This document shows, in pieces, positions 1 to 7,897 of a stretch of 15,432 bases of DNA. The notes under the pieces are model-generated. The model was not told the DNA's origin, made no database searches, and saw only the letters and a program-made list of their open reading frames with translations. Position 1 is the first letter of the stretch, and each line of letters starts with the position of its first letter. Source of the stretch: Clostridiales bacterium (GTDB lineage: Bacteria; Bacillota; Clostridia; Peptostreptococcales; Anaerovoracaceae); contig WRJV01000316.1 of the NCBI GenBank assembly GCA_009778415.1, positions 1 through 15,432 on the forward strand, in the 5' to 3' direction. A program made the translations under genes and the position numbers.

Positions 1-201
1 CATGCACAACTCCAAAAAATCAATAGTCTTGGAGGCTTCACTTAGAGAACTGCCAATTTCATTCAAATAGCTTTGAATCAACGTAATATTCAGGTCTGTC
101 AATTCTGCCGCATGGTTGACACGGTCGTCAAAGGGTATATTGTTGGAAAGAGAAAACAAATCCCGCAATTCGTCTTCTGATGGTGTGACTGTACAAGACA
201 T
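1..201 (-). CDS. Partial AlbA_2 (Schlafen-like) domain protein, 5' end only
   Basis: This open frame of 67 codons runs leftward out of the window. It starts with ATG at 201, preceded by GAAAGGATG (AAAGGA, 7 nt spacing), and an in-frame TGA lies just upstream at 214-216. The translation contains DELRDLFSLSNNIPFDDR and DLNITLIQSYLNEIG. From family memory, this resembles the later part of the Schlafen AlbA_2 domain found in bacterial ATP-binding, putative transcriptional regulator proteins (…IPFDDR…LDLxLIxxYL…). The characteristic earlier half of that domain is absent, because the frame is closed upstream. The gene is therefore either an N-terminally truncated remnant that kept or gained a start, or a small variant. 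Function is unknown. It is divergent from the NYN gene. Family call moderate; existence of the reading frame is well supported. Confidence 0.55.
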   Translation of the reverse strand, partial: MSCTVTPSEDELRDLFSLSNNIPFDDRVNHAAELTDLNITLIQSYLNEIGSSLSEASKTIDFLELCM

Positions 202-237
202 TTTTTCATCCTTTCAAATCGCTTGCGTTACAAGGCA

Positions 238-266
238 ATCATAGCACAAAAAAATTAAATGTACAA
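238..266 (-). promoter_or_regulatory. Putative sigma-A promoter for the leftward AlbA_2-like gene
   Basis: On the minus strand, TTGTAC (-35, bases 261-266) and TATGAT (-10, bases 238-243) are separated by 17 nt, about 30 bases before the start at 201. The -35 is weak (3 of 6), the -10 is good (5 of 6). Its -35 overlaps that of the rightward NYN promoter. Confidence 0.4.
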
Positions 267-288
267 CTGTCCGCTAATAAGATATACT
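260..288 (+). promoter_or_regulatory. Putative sigma-A promoter for the NYN-domain gene
   Basis: TGTACA (260-265, 4 of 6 matches to TTGACA) and TATACT (283-288, 5 of 6) are separated by 17 nt, placing the transcript start near 295. This argues against translation starting at the upstream ATG at 259 and favours ATG 313 or 340. Confidence 0.45.
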
Positions 289-339
289 GATTGGAGAAGG
301 GGCAGTGCAACAATGAGGTTTTTAGAAACGAGGGCAAGC

Positions 340-1125
340 ATGGACAGGGATTTCACATCAGACAAGATAGCTGTGTTGATTGACGCAGACAACGCTCAAC
401 TGAAAGCGCTAAAAGCCATACTCGACGAAATTTCCAAGTATGGCCGGATAATAGTCAAAAAAGCCTATGGGGACTGGAAGAACCCATCGCTAAAAAATTG
501 GGAAGACGAGCTAAAGCAGCTGGCAATCAAGCCGGAACAGCAATTTGCGTACACAAAGGGCAAAAACGCCACGGATTTTGCGCTGGTCATCGACGCGATG
601 GACCTGCTCTACACGAACAATTACAACGCGTTCGTCATCGTGTGCAGCGACGCCGACTACACGCCTCTGGCGATCCGGCTGCGCGAAACAGGAGCCTACA
701 TATTTGGGGTAGGAGAGGACAAGACCCCAACCGCTTTCAGGAATTCCTGCGACAGCTTCCTCTTGACCAAGCACCTTCTTGACAAGCCGGAGGAGCCGGC
801 AGAAGAAGTCGTTGCCGCAAGCAGCGCAGCAGAGGAGCCTGTTAGCGAAGAGGCGGCGGCAGCAGGGGCTGATTCCGTGTCCTACGACCTATCGGAAATC
901 CACAAATTGCTGAAAGCAGCGAGCGAAACCTATCAAGACGACGACGGTTGGGTAAACGCTGCGACTGCCGGCAATTATATAAGGCGCGCGCGCCCTGATT
1001 TTGAATTAAAAGCTTACGGCTTTTCAAAACTGTCTGATTTGCTGAACAAGCACAAGAATATGTACGAAGTAAAGAAGCAGTCGAACGGAAAACTCAAGAT
1101 TTGCTCGTACAAAATGAAAAGCTAA
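340..1125 (+). CDS. NYN-domain putative RNase with C-terminal OST-HTH/LOTUS domain
   Basis: This 261-aa protein combines an N-terminal NYN (LabA/DUF88, PIN-like) nuclease domain, residues about 8-145, with an OST-HTH/LOTUS-like RNA-binding domain at about 183-258. They are joined by an Ala/Glu-rich linker (about 149-177). Conserved acidic residues of the NYN fold are visible: LIDADN (D15, D17), KNATDFALVIDAMD (D79, D85) and VCSDADYTPLA (D104, D106). Family knowledge suggests a metal-dependent cytoplasmic ribonuclease guided by the LOTUS domain; targets are unknown. ATG 340 has GAGGG at 5 nt and lies downstream of the predicted transcript start near 295. ATG 313 (GGAG/GGGG about 10 nt upstream) is the alternative, while ATG 259 lies inside the promoter. 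The stop codon overlaps that of the convergent histidine kinase, so no terminator separates them. Confidence 0.88.
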   Translation: MDRDFTSDKIAVLIDADNAQLKALKAILDEISKYGRIIVKKAYGDWKNPSLKNWEDELKQLAIKPEQQFAYTKGKNATDFALVIDAMDLLYTNNYNAFVIVCSDADYTPLAIRLRETGAYIFGVGEDKTPTAFRNSCDSFLLTKHLLDKPEEPAEEVVAASSAAEEPVSEEAAAAGADSVSYDLSEIHKLLKAASETYQDDDGWVNAATAGNYIRRARPDFELKAYGFSKLSDLLNKHKNMYEVKKQSNGKLKICSYKMKS

Positions 1126-2504
1126 CTCGGGCTTCTGTCCGTAAAGCCGATAGGGCTTTTGACAGCGTCAAACGACAGGGTAATCCTCGTGCCTATGTCC
1201 TTGCGGCTGACCACTTCCACGGAGCCGCCGTGGCGCTCCACTATCCACTTCGCGATAGAGAGCCCAAGGCCGCTGCCGCCGGTTTTCCTGGTCCTTGAGT
1301 CGTCAGAGCGGAAAAACCTGTCGAAAATGTAAGGCAGGTCCTCCGGCACTATGCCGATGCCATTGTCGCTTACCGCGATTTTCACCTTTTCCCCCTCGGT
1401 ATGAAGGGCTATCTTCACTTCATCTTTTTCTGACGTGTATTTAACGCTGTTGTCCATCAATATCCTGAGCGCCTGCTTCATGAGCTGCGCGTCGCCATGA
1501 ATGAAAGCGCCTTCTTCTATCTCGCAGGCAATAGCATGGGAAGGCGCGATCATCTCTGTCTCGCGTATGACGTCCCTTGCAATCGCGCTTATGTTCAAGG
1601 TTTCGATGTCAAGCCTCAAAGAGTCGTTGTCCCCCCGGGCGAGGAACAGCAGCTGCTCCACCAAGTCTTTCATGTTCTGAGCTTCTGATTTTATCGTGTC
1701 GATCGACTCCTGCAGCACCTTTTCGTCGTTTTTGCCCCACCTGTCCAGCAGGTTTGCATACCCTTGAATGACCGCTATAGGCGTGCGCAGCTCATGGGAC
1801 GCGTCCGACACGAACCGCACCTGCGAATTGTATGACTCGTTGATCCTGTCAAGCATGCCGTTTATGGCTTCAGCGAGCCCGGAAAGCTCCTTTTGGGGCG
1901 ACTCGACAGAAATGCGGGTTTCAAGCCCGTCTGCGTCTATTTGGTCGAGCTTGCCTGCCAGGTCCCGAAGCTGTGTGCGCGAAACGCCCGACTGCGCTTT
2001 CTGCCTGCTGATGTTCTGCGTCGTCTCCGTAAGCTCCGCCAATGGGTGCAGGGCGGAGCGCGTCACCGATAGCGATTTCCTGATCCCTGCAAGCAGCATA
2101 AGCAGTTCTATGGCTGCAAGGGCAATCAGGAATTTGAGCGACAGCCTGGCAGTTTCGGTGAAATCGTACTCGTAGGCAGCGTATCCGTCGCCGAGAGGCG
2201 CCCAAACCCTGTAAGCCAGCGTACTGTTCCACCAGTTGCTGAGGTCGCGCTCGTAAATCACCGTTCTGGTTAGGCTGCTTTCCTTTATGAACGGTATTTT
2301 AACGCCGGAAGGCTCGGAAAGCGACAGCTCAGAATAGCTCTCCTCTGCCATCAGCTTTTCAATATGCGTTTCCCCGGCGCTGATTACGGCTATGGAGAAG
2401 AAAATCAGCAGAACGATGTTTATCGTCAAAAAATTAGAAAGCGCTTCGCCAAAATGCCAGCGGCTTATTCTGTTCGCTATTGAAAAGTCAAGTTTTTTGT
2501 TCAT
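1122..2504 (-). CDS. Sensor histidine kinase (two-component system)
   Basis: A membrane-bound sensor kinase of 460 aa, partner of the OmpR-type regulator encoded just upstream. It has a first membrane segment at about 24-43, an extracytoplasmic sensor of about 80 residues, a second membrane segment at about 122-140, a HAMP-like linker, then HisKA and HATPase_c domains. The phosphoacceptor is H237 in SDASHELRTP. The N box is DNSVKYT (from 351), the G1 box DNGIGI (380-385), the F box YIFDRFFR and the G2 box GGSGLGLS (from 409), so all catalytic motifs are intact. The start overlaps the regulator gene by 17 bases, indicating translational coupling. The sensor domain is not recognised, so the signal is unknown. 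Overall architecture resembles ArlS/CssS-type kinases of Gram-positives. Confidence 0.95.
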   Translation of the reverse strand: MNKKLDFSIANRISRWHFGEALSNFLTINIVLLIFFSIAVISAGETHIEKLMAEESYSELSLSEPSGVKIPFIKESSLTRTVIYERDLSNWWNSTLAYRVWAPLGDGYAAYEYDFTETARLSLKFLIALAAIELLMLLAGIRKSLSVTRSALHPLAELTETTQNISRQKAQSGVSRTQLRDLAGKLDQIDADGLETRISVESPQKELSGLAEAINGMLDRINESYNSQVRFVSDASHELRTPIAVIQGYANLLDRWGKNDEKVLQESIDTIKSEAQNMKDLVEQLLFLARGDNDSLRLDIETLNISAIARDVIRETEMIAPSHAIACEIEEGAFIHGDAQLMKQALRILMDNSVKYTSEKDEVKIALHTEGEKVKIAVSDNGIGIVPEDLPYIFDRFFRSDDSRTRKTGGSGLGLSIAKWIVERHGGSVEVVSRKDIGTRITLSFDAVKSPIGFTDRSPS

Positions 2505-3198
2505 CTTTTACCATGTAACCCACTCCGCGCACAGTATGTATCAATTTGATACCGAACACGTCGTCGATCTTGCTCCTTATGTAGCGGACATATACGTCGA
2601 CAACGTTCGTGTCCCCCATATAGTCGTAGCCCCACACCTTGTCAAGCAGTGCGTCCCTGCTGAAAACAAGGCCTTTGTTCTCCATCAGGAACTGCAAAAG
2701 GTCAAATTCCCGCTTGGTAAGCTCCACATGCGTCCCCTCAAACTCCACGACGTGCCGCCACGGGTCCAACGATACCCCGCAGGCGGTGAGCGCCCTGCCC
2801 TCGCCTTGCCCAGAGCCGCGTTTTTGAGCTGTTTTTCTGAGCGCGTTCCGTATGCGGGCTAGGAGCTCCTCGATTTCAAAGGGCTTCGTCATGTAATCGT
2901 CCGCTCCGCCGTCAAGGCCGGACACTTTGTCCGTGACCGTGTCCCTTGCGGTAAGCATAATTACCGGAGTTTGCAGTTCGCGGCGTATCCTGCGCAGGAC
3001 TTCCATGCCGGAAAGCCCAGGAAGCATAATGTCAAGAACGACAAGGTCAAAGTCGCCGGACAGCGCCAAAGCAAGCCCTGTCCGGCCGTCATACGCCTTT
3101 TGCACAGTGTACCCTTCATAAGAAAGCTCCATTTCCACAAACCGCGCCAGTTTTTCCTCGTCCTCGATGATCAGTATGCGTTCGCCCATTTGAATCAA
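2488..3198 (-). CDS. OmpR/PhoB-family response regulator
   Basis: DNA-binding response regulator of 236 aa, phosphorylated by the kinase downstream. The receiver domain (about 5-120) has the acidic pair E12/D13, the phospho-acceptor D56 in VVLDIMLPG, T83 and K105 in TKPF. The winged-helix effector domain (about 137-232) ends with the typical VRGVGYMV. Translation appears to begin at TTG 3198: GGGGAG stands 6 nt before it, and TTGA overlaps the stop of the preceding DUF4342 gene. The in-frame ATG at 3189 (MGERILIIED) is the alternative, but the same GGGGAG is then 15 nt away. Regulated genes are unknown; the adjacent membrane-protein gene and itself are plausible targets, but no binding repeats were confirmed. 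Confidence 0.95.
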   Translation of the reverse strand: MIQMGERILIIEDEEKLARFVEMELSYEGYTVQKAYDGRTGLALALSGDFDLVVLDIMLPGLSGMEVLRRIRRELQTPVIMLTARDTVTDKVSGLDGGADDYMTKPFEIEELLARIRNALRKTAQKRGSGQGEGRALTACGVSLDPWRHVVEFEGTHVELTKREFDLLQFLMENKGLVFSRDALLDKVWGYDYMGDTNVVDVYVRYIRSKIDDVFGIKLIHTVRGVGYMVKDEQKT

Positions 3199-3731
3199 TC
3201 GTCACTCCCCAAAACGTCTTTTTTTATGTTTTCTGCCGCGTTCGCCGCAGCGTCCATGACTCTGTTTACCCCGGTCTTGTCCAAGTCGGGACCGCAGAAG
3301 AAATACCGGAACCCAAAGAACAGGCCCACCACAAGCAGCGGCACGATTACCCAAAACGCGACTATCAGCATCAGCACCAAAACCGTCACCGGCACCTGCA
3401 GGATTGTTTCGCCATGGCGCCGCACCTCAAGCATGTGGACGTTGCCCTTTGCGATCATCCTTCCGCACCATCTGAAAAACTTCCCCAAGAGCGATGAAAA
3501 AGACTCGCCCCTCTCTTTCTCCTTGGCCTTTTTTCCCTGATACTCCTCGTGTTTTGGCGGCGAAGCTGAAAAGCTTCCGCCATTTGCCGGCGCTTTTACC
3601 TTGCCCTGCTTTTCAAGGCTGATGATTGCGTCCAGCATGTCGCCCGACGCGGCGTCGAGGGCCGCTTTTGCTTCCGCGTAGGTCACGTTCGCCTTTTCCC
3701 TCAGTTTTTCAATTTGTTCAATAGTCGACAT
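3195..3731 (-). CDS. UBA-like / DUF4342 domain membrane protein
   Basis: First gene of the two-component operon, 178 aa. Residues about 1-45 (STIEQIEKLREKANVTYAEA…) form a UBA/EF-Ts-N-like three-helix motif. A Lys/Glu-rich linker follows, then a DUF4342-type region with GNVHMLEVRRHGETILQVPV and one long hydrophobic segment (VTVLVLMLIVAFWVIVPLLV, about 115-145, perhaps a hairpin or single pass). The C-terminal tail is Ala/Asn-rich. ATG 3731 is preferred because AAGGAGG precedes it by 8 nt; an in-frame TTG at 3737 is too close to that site. Proteins of this kind are common and uncharacterised in Clostridia. Overlap with the regulator gene suggests it is controlled by, or modulates, the two-component system; that role is inference. 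Confidence 0.85.
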   Translation of the reverse strand: MSTIEQIEKLREKANVTYAEAKAALDAASGDMLDAIISLEKQGKVKAPANGGSFSASPPKHEEYQGKKAKEKERGESFSSLLGKFFRWCGRMIAKGNVHMLEVRRHGETILQVPVTVLVLMLIVAFWVIVPLLVVGLFFGFRYFFCGPDLDKTGVNRVMDAAANAAENIKKDVLGSDD

Positions 3732-3762
3732 AATCAATTCCTCCTTTATTCATGTTGGGTTG

Positions 3763-3790
3763 ATTATATCTCTGCATTATTTGACGGCAA
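3763..3790 (-). promoter_or_regulatory. Putative promoter of the DUF4342-regulator-kinase operon
   Basis: Minus-strand TTGCCG (3785-3790) and TATAAT (3763-3768) with a 16-nt spacer, about 30 bases before the start codon at 3731. The -10 is a perfect consensus and the -35 matches 4 of 6. Confidence 0.5.
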
Positions 3791-3807
3791 TTGGGAAAAG
3801 ATTAAAA

Positions 3808-4391
3808 TCAGATTAGAATCTTATCTTGCGCAGAAAAACAAGTGGCACGCGGTTTTCGAGCATCACGGACTTCCTTAACTAGCATCATAAACTCACAACT
3901 GAATGCTATTTTAGGATACAGCTTGTACAAGTCGTAAATATGCCTTGAATGGTTTGCTGTGTGGCCGTCCAAATAGTAGTCTGCAATGGCGAAGACCTTG
4001 TCAATGAAGGTTCGCTCTTTTGCTTGCACCTGAACCATAAACGGTTCCAAATTGTATTTTTTAACTTCATTTTCTAAGCTTTGAAGCCCGATTCTTCAAT
4101 GACCGAAATAACATCACGTTTTAACCGTTTGCGTTGCCCTTCGGTCAGTTTTGCCGCTTCAGTATGCACATTCATATCGATGTCTTCCGAAAAACGGTTA
4201 ATAATTTTATGGCATTTTGAAAGAGACGTGCCACCTTTGAAAATCATATCCGGACGTTTCTTTACTATGTTTTGCAGAAAAAGGGTGACAAAATAATCTT
4301 TTTCAACAATACACGCATCGGATAGCCCCATGAAGTCGGCAGTTGCTTCGACGTACTGCGCAAATGCCCCTCTGTCCTCATGCAAGTTCAT
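3808..4391 (-). pseudogene. Broken AbiEii-type nucleotidyltransferase toxin (type IV TA)
   Basis: Two pieces of one AbiEii/AbiGii-like toxin gene lie in different frames. The N-terminal piece (4391 down to the TAG at 4074; MNLHEDRGAF…) keeps the nucleotidyltransferase signature: IVEKDYFVT, FKGGTSLSK and the acidic SEDIDM. It stops at GFKA. About 15 codons later another frame opens with ENEVKKYNLEPFMVQVQ, AKERTFIDKVFAI and HSRHIYDLYKLYP, which are C-terminal AbiEii motifs, and ends early after SAQDKILI. Family proteins are usually about 270-300 aa. Here roughly 100 central residues and about 45 C-terminal residues are missing, so the gene carries an out-of-frame internal deletion plus a truncated end. 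It overlaps the antitoxin gene by 14 bases, the usual arrangement. Almost certainly inactive. Confidence 0.85.
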
Positions 4392-4992
4392 AGGCGGCAC
4401 CGCTTTCCATCATGTTTTTCATAGCTTTCGCTGGGAAGAAGCGCGCATACCGCATAACATTATTTCTTGTTACGCCTGATGCTTTTATGTACTTGCGGAG
4501 CATGAACTGCTCCGTTTCATCCATATCGGACGGTGTAATGATGTTCATCAAGTCAAGCAATTGCAGTGTGCTTGCGTTCTCCTTGGTTATAGCCGTGCGG
4601 CTGCGCCTAGCTCTAGCGCACAAATTGCCGACCATAATGTCACGGACTCGCGTAGTTTCTTTGTTCGTAACGATTTCAATCAGGTTGGGGACTTGTGTAG
4701 ACAGTGCCGTCATGTTCAACAGAGAAAGCCCTGCTATATAGCCATAAACCTCGTCCCCATCAGATATAAAACGCCGTTCAATCACTTTACGGGGGTTCAA
4801 CTTGGAATCTCCCCAAGGCGTCTTTTCAGGGAAATAATAAATGCCTTTGCAAAAGCGTTTCAATTCGCCGCTGTCAACCAATTTTTTCAATTCCAAGAAA
4901 ATCCATGCACGGGAATAGCTTTTGTACTTGATATCTTCCACATAGATTGGCTCGCTATAGCCATGTTTTTCTTTTAAATATTCGCTGAACAT
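4378..4992 (-). CDS. AbiEi-like (DUF6088-type) antitoxin of a type IV TA system
   Basis: A complete 204-aa protein resembling the AbiEi/DUF6088 antitoxin family. It has an N-terminal winged-helix-like domain (about 1-70) with a YSRAWIFLELKKLVDSGELKR helix region and KGIYYFPEKTPWG, and a C-terminal domain containing the RRSRTAITKENASTLQLLDL stretch typical of the family. In AbiE systems the antitoxin represses its own promoter and neutralises the nucleotidyltransferase toxin without direct contact. ATG 4992 has GGTGAGG 7 nt upstream; TTG 4995 is an unlikely alternative. Base composition is more AT-rich than neighbouring operons, consistent with transfer. Its toxin partner downstream is broken, so this is an orphan antitoxin that may still act as a repressor. 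Confidence 0.85.
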   Translation of the reverse strand: MFSEYLKEKHGYSEPIYVEDIKYKSYSRAWIFLELKKLVDSGELKRFCKGIYYFPEKTPWGDSKLNPRKVIERRFISDGDEVYGYIAGLSLLNMTALSTQVPNLIEIVTNKETTRVRDIMVGNLCARARRSRTAITKENASTLQLLDLMNIITPSDMDETEQFMLRKYIKASGVTRNNVMRYARFFPAKAMKNMMESGAAYELA

Positions 4993-5036
4993 CAAACCAC
5001 CTCACCTTGTATCGCGTACTCCCAAGCCTATTTGTA

Positions 5037-5065
5037 ATTATACTTGTTTCAACATAATTTGTCAA
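5037..5065 (-). promoter_or_regulatory. Consensus sigma-A promoter of the AbiE locus
   Basis: Minus-strand TTGACA (5060-5065), 17-nt spacer and TATAAT (5037-5042): both hexamers are perfect. Transcript start is expected near 5030, about 38 bases before the antitoxin start codon. Such a strong promoter fits a locus normally held down by autorepression. Confidence 0.8.
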
Positions 5066-5088
5066 TATAAATATAAAGATTAAAACAG

Positions 5089-5117
5089 TTGGAATTCCCA
5101 TTGGCATCTGATATAAT
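5089..5117 (+). promoter_or_regulatory. Extended -10 promoter for the ABC transporter operon
   Basis: TTGGAA (5089-5094, 4 of 6) and TATAAT (5112-5117, perfect) with 17-nt spacing. TG at 5109-5110 forms an extended -10 (TGATATAAT). It lies about 30 bases ahead of the start codon at 5149. Confidence 0.7.
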
Positions 5118-5148
5118 CATTTTGCGCGAAAATGGCAGGTGATGAAAT

Positions 5149-5865
5149 TTGGAACCGCTGATAAATGTAAAAAACGTGAGAAAAATATACCGCATGGGCG
5201 AGGAACGGGTGGTCGCCCTGGACGACGTCAGCCTTGACATAAACAAAGGCGAGATTGTCTGCTTCCTCGGACGGTCCGGTTCCGGCAAATCGACGTTTCT
5301 GAACATGGTCGCCGGGCTGGAAAAACCCACACGGGGGGAGATATACGTGGGGGGCGTCCCTGTCCACAAGCTGACCGAGGAGCAGGTCACGCTCTTCAGG
5401 CAGAAAAACATCGGGTTCATATTTCAGGCGTTCCACCTGATGCCAATGATGACCGCCCTAGAGAACGTCAGCATGCCGCTCATTTTCAGGGGCGTGCCGA
5501 AAAAACGGAGAAAAGCCATGGCGAAGGAATCCCTCGCCGCTGTGGGCCTTTCCGGGTACGACAACAGGAAGCCGACTCAGATGAGCGGCGGCCAGCAGCA
5601 GCGCGTGGGCATCGCAAGGGCCCTGGCCGGGAGCCCGAAGATAGTGTTCGCGGACGAGCCCACAGGGAACCTTGACACAAACACTGCAAGGGACGTGATG
5701 AACCTGATCATCAAACAGGCAAGGCGCCACGGCCAGACTCTGATACTTGTGACCCACGACAGCAGCGTGGCTGAATACGCGGACAGGATTGTGACAATCG
5801 AAGACGGAAACATCTTAAACATGCATATGAAGGGACAGGGGGAAAACGATGACAAAGAAAACTAA
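5149..5865 (+). CDS. ABC transporter ATP-binding protein (MacB/LolD type)
   Basis: Cytoplasmic ATPase of 238 aa, the first gene of a three-gene operon. It has a Walker [10 protein letters not shown] (41-49), Q loop IFQAF (Q93), signature MSGGQQQR (145-152), Walker B IVFADEP with catalytic E170, D loop GNLD and H-loop H203 in LVTHDS. The sequence type matches MacB/LolD/FtsE-like ATPases that work with FtsX-fold permeases. These are usually mechanotransmission or export machines rather than importers. The start is TTG 5149, with AGGTGAT 5 nt upstream; no ATG fits as well. The end overlaps the following gene by 17 bases, so translation is probably coupled. Function is secure at family level; the substrate is unknown. 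Confidence 0.95.
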   Translation: MEPLINVKNVRKIYRMGEERVVALDDVSLDINKGEIVCFLGRSGSGKSTFLNMVAGLEKPTRGEIYVGGVPVHKLTEEQVTLFRQKNIGFIFQAFHLMPMMTALENVSMPLIFRGVPKKRRKAMAKESLAAVGLSGYDNRKPTQMSGGQQQRVGIARALAGSPKIVFADEPTGNLDTNTARDVMNLIIKQARRHGQTLILVTHDSSVAEYADRIVTIEDGNILNMHMKGQGENDDKEN

Positions 5866-7897
5866 GAGAGCAGCTTTGATTGCTTTGGCGCTGGCAGCAA
5901 TGATCGGCATCAAGGCGCACGGGGCAGAGCCGGAATTGAACATAACGCAACTTAGCGGCGACGCTGCAGTACCGGGCAGCAAAAGCGTCCATTATGATTT
6001 TTTGGTCAGGAACGACGCAGACGCAGACTTTGACTTTACAAGCGCGGCTCTGGTCTTCACCAATTCCAAGGAGCTCACCATTCAGCAGCTGCAGCCCATA
6101 AGCGGAACTGTCAAACCGGGTGGGACGATAACCTTGGCCTTTCAGATGGACATTGGCAAGCAGGCAAGCACAGGCTCTAGGGCTTTCCAAATCGCTTTTT
6201 CCCATTCTGACGGCAGCGAAACGGTTTACGACGAATACTTCCTCATGTTCATCATGGACGACAGCTCGTCAGACGTATTGAACCCAGACGTGCCGCCGTC
6301 AGCCAGGACCTACCACCCGGCGCTTGATTTTTCCCACACGACCGGAGTTGCCAGCGGGTTCTCGCCCGGCAAGAGCAACACCGTCACCTTTCAAGTGCAC
6401 AACAGGGGAGACACGCCCATCCGCAATGCGGAATTCATCATTGAGCTTCCCGAAGGCATGTCCGTATTCAACGCGAGCACGGCTTCCTACGTAGGGACCA
6501 TTTCTATCGGGCAAAGAGTCGGAAGGTCGTTCAACGTAATGGTCTACGACGACCTCGAAGGCGGCCGAGCATACCCCGTCACGTTGAAAGTGACAGGGAC
6601 TGACAAGGCAAGCGACGCAGTAAACCTGGAGCGGACGTTCTACATACCTGTGACAGGTACAGGCTCTGGGGCAGTCAGGGATGTTGTAATCGAAAACGTG
6701 AGCCTTCCTTCGGAAGCCGCAGTGGACGAGGATTTTGCGATGACGTTCAGCGTAAGAAATTCAGGCTCCGGGTCAGTCAGGAACATCAAAGCGTACGTGG
6801 AGATGCCGGAAGGGATAATAAACAAGTCGAACGCTACGTTCGTGATTGACAGCATGAGTCCGGGCGAATCCCAGCTTTTTTCCGTGACCATGTCTGCAAC
6901 CGCAGGTTCAAGCAGGAGCTATCCGATCAAGATCGCGGTCGAGCCATTAAACGGCGACCCAAGCGACGTGATTAAGTATGCCAGCATCTACGCCAAGAGC
7001 GGCGGCGAGGTTGCCAAGACACCTCAGCTCATGGTGGAGCAATACAGCTACGGTGGGAGTTCCGTCATGGCAGGCAAGGAGTTTTTCCTAAACGTGGGTT
7101 TTTTCAACACGTCAGGTAAGGAACTGTCAAACATCAAGGTAACTATATCGTCAGATGACGGGACTTTCGTGCCTGTGGACAGCAGCAATTCGTTTTTTAT
7201 GGACAATGTCCCCGGCGGCGGGCACTTCTCAAAAACTTTAGTGCTGCGGGCAAAGCCTTCAGCGGAGCAGAAGACGACGGCCATAACGGTCATGATGTCC
7301 TACGAGGACGGCGATGGCGGGGCGTTCACGGCTGAGGACACCATCTCAATCCCTGTCATGCAGGCCATGCGGCTTTCGGTGGACGAGATCGTCCCGCCCT
7401 ACGAGTGCTACGTCGGGTCGCCGGGCTCCTCCACCCTTCAGTTCTACAACATGGGCAAGACGACGCTGAACAACCTGATGGTCAACGCCGAAGGCGACTT
7501 CGACATCATGGAGTCAAACAGCTACTATGTGGGGAACATGGAAGGTGGCAACAGCGACAGCTATACGTTCGTGTTCATCCCCAGGGAAGTCGGCCCGATG
7601 GAAGGAAAGATAGTATTCACTTACGAGGACCTGGACGGCGAGCAGGTGGCCTACGAAGTGCCATTCCTGTTTCAGGTGATGGAAATGCCGGTGTACGAAG
7701 ACATGTACCCGTGGGAACCGGAGCAAAAGCATACGCCTTGGACCTTGATAATATTCGGGATCGTCCTTGTGCTGGCGGTAGCGGGCATAATTATATGGCG
7801 AAAGGTGAGAAAAACCAGGCTCAACAAAAAACTTGAAATACAGGACGCCTACTTCAACGCCGCCCTTGACGCAGACAAGAAAGGAGCCGGCGAATGA
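5849..7897 (+). CDS. Secreted, membrane-anchored COG1361/CARDB-like multi-Ig protein
   Basis: A 682-aa surface protein made between the ATPase and permease. It has a Lys-rich signal peptide (residues 1 to about 23-26) and a series of beta-rich Ig-like modules of about 100 residues (about 27-140, 150-265, 270-365, 390-500 and 505-615). A C-terminal membrane segment (about 633-650) is followed by the basic stop-transfer [11 protein letters not shown]. Recurring phrases such as [32 protein letters not shown] and [17 protein letters not shown] are typical of CARDB/NEW3/COG1361 S-layer-type domains. AGGGGG stands 6 nt before ATG 5849. The gene overlaps the ATPase by 17 bases and the permease by 4, so the three products probably form one complex, with this protein replacing the MacA-type adaptor as an extracytoplasmic module. 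That role is inference; no enzymatic motif is seen. Confidence 0.8.
   Translation: MTKKTKRAALIALALAAMIGIKAHGAEPELNITQLSGDAAVPGSKSVHYDFLVRNDADADFDFTSAALVFTNSKELTIQQLQPISGTVKPGGTITLAFQMDIGKQASTGSRAFQIAFSHSDGSETVYDEYFLMFIMDDSSSDVLNPDVPPSARTYHPALDFSHTTGVASGFSPGKSNTVTFQVHNRGDTPIRNAEFIIELPEGMSVFNASTASYVGTISIGQRVGRSFNVMVYDDLEGGRAYPVTLKVTGTDKASDAVNLERTFYIPVTGTGSGAVRDVVIENVSLPSEAAVDEDFAMTFSVRNSGSGSVRNIKAYVEMPEGIINKSNATFVIDSMSPGESQLFSVTMSATAGSSRSYPIKIAVEPLNGDPSDVIKYASIYAKSGGEVAKTPQLMVEQYSYGGSSVMAGKEFFLNVGFFNTSGKELSNIKVTISSDDGTFVPVDSSNSFFMDNVPGGGHFSKTLVLRAKPSAEQKTTAITVMMSYEDGDGGAFTAEDTISIPVMQAMRLSVDEIVPPYECYVGSPGSSTLQFYNMGKTTLNNLMVNAEGDFDIMESNSYYVGNMEGGNSDSYTFVFIPREVGPMEGKIVFTYEDLDGEQVAYEVPFLFQVMEMPVYEDMYPWEPEQKHTPWTLIIFGIVLVLAVAGIIIWRKVRKTRLNKKLEIQDAYFNAALDADKKGAGE

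Noticed and set aside
1768..2175. Long rightward open frame inside the histidine kinase gene
   Set aside because: It lies antisense to a gene with complete kinase motifs, resembles no family, and has no convincing ribosome site; it is a shadow of the coding strand.
3797..3829. GATTAAAATC/GATTAGAATC near-repeat below the AbiE remnant as an insertion footprint
   Set aside because: It is a single short imperfect direct repeat in AT-rich sequence; too likely by chance to call a target-site duplication.
4392..4400. GTG start at 4400 for the AbiEii remnant
   Set aside because: The GGAAAG site is only 2 nt away, and the family normally begins MNLHED, which is the ATG at 4391.
5049..5436. Leftward frames over the ABC ATPase start
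   Set aside because: They are antisense to Walker A and cross the promoter region; no homology features are visible.
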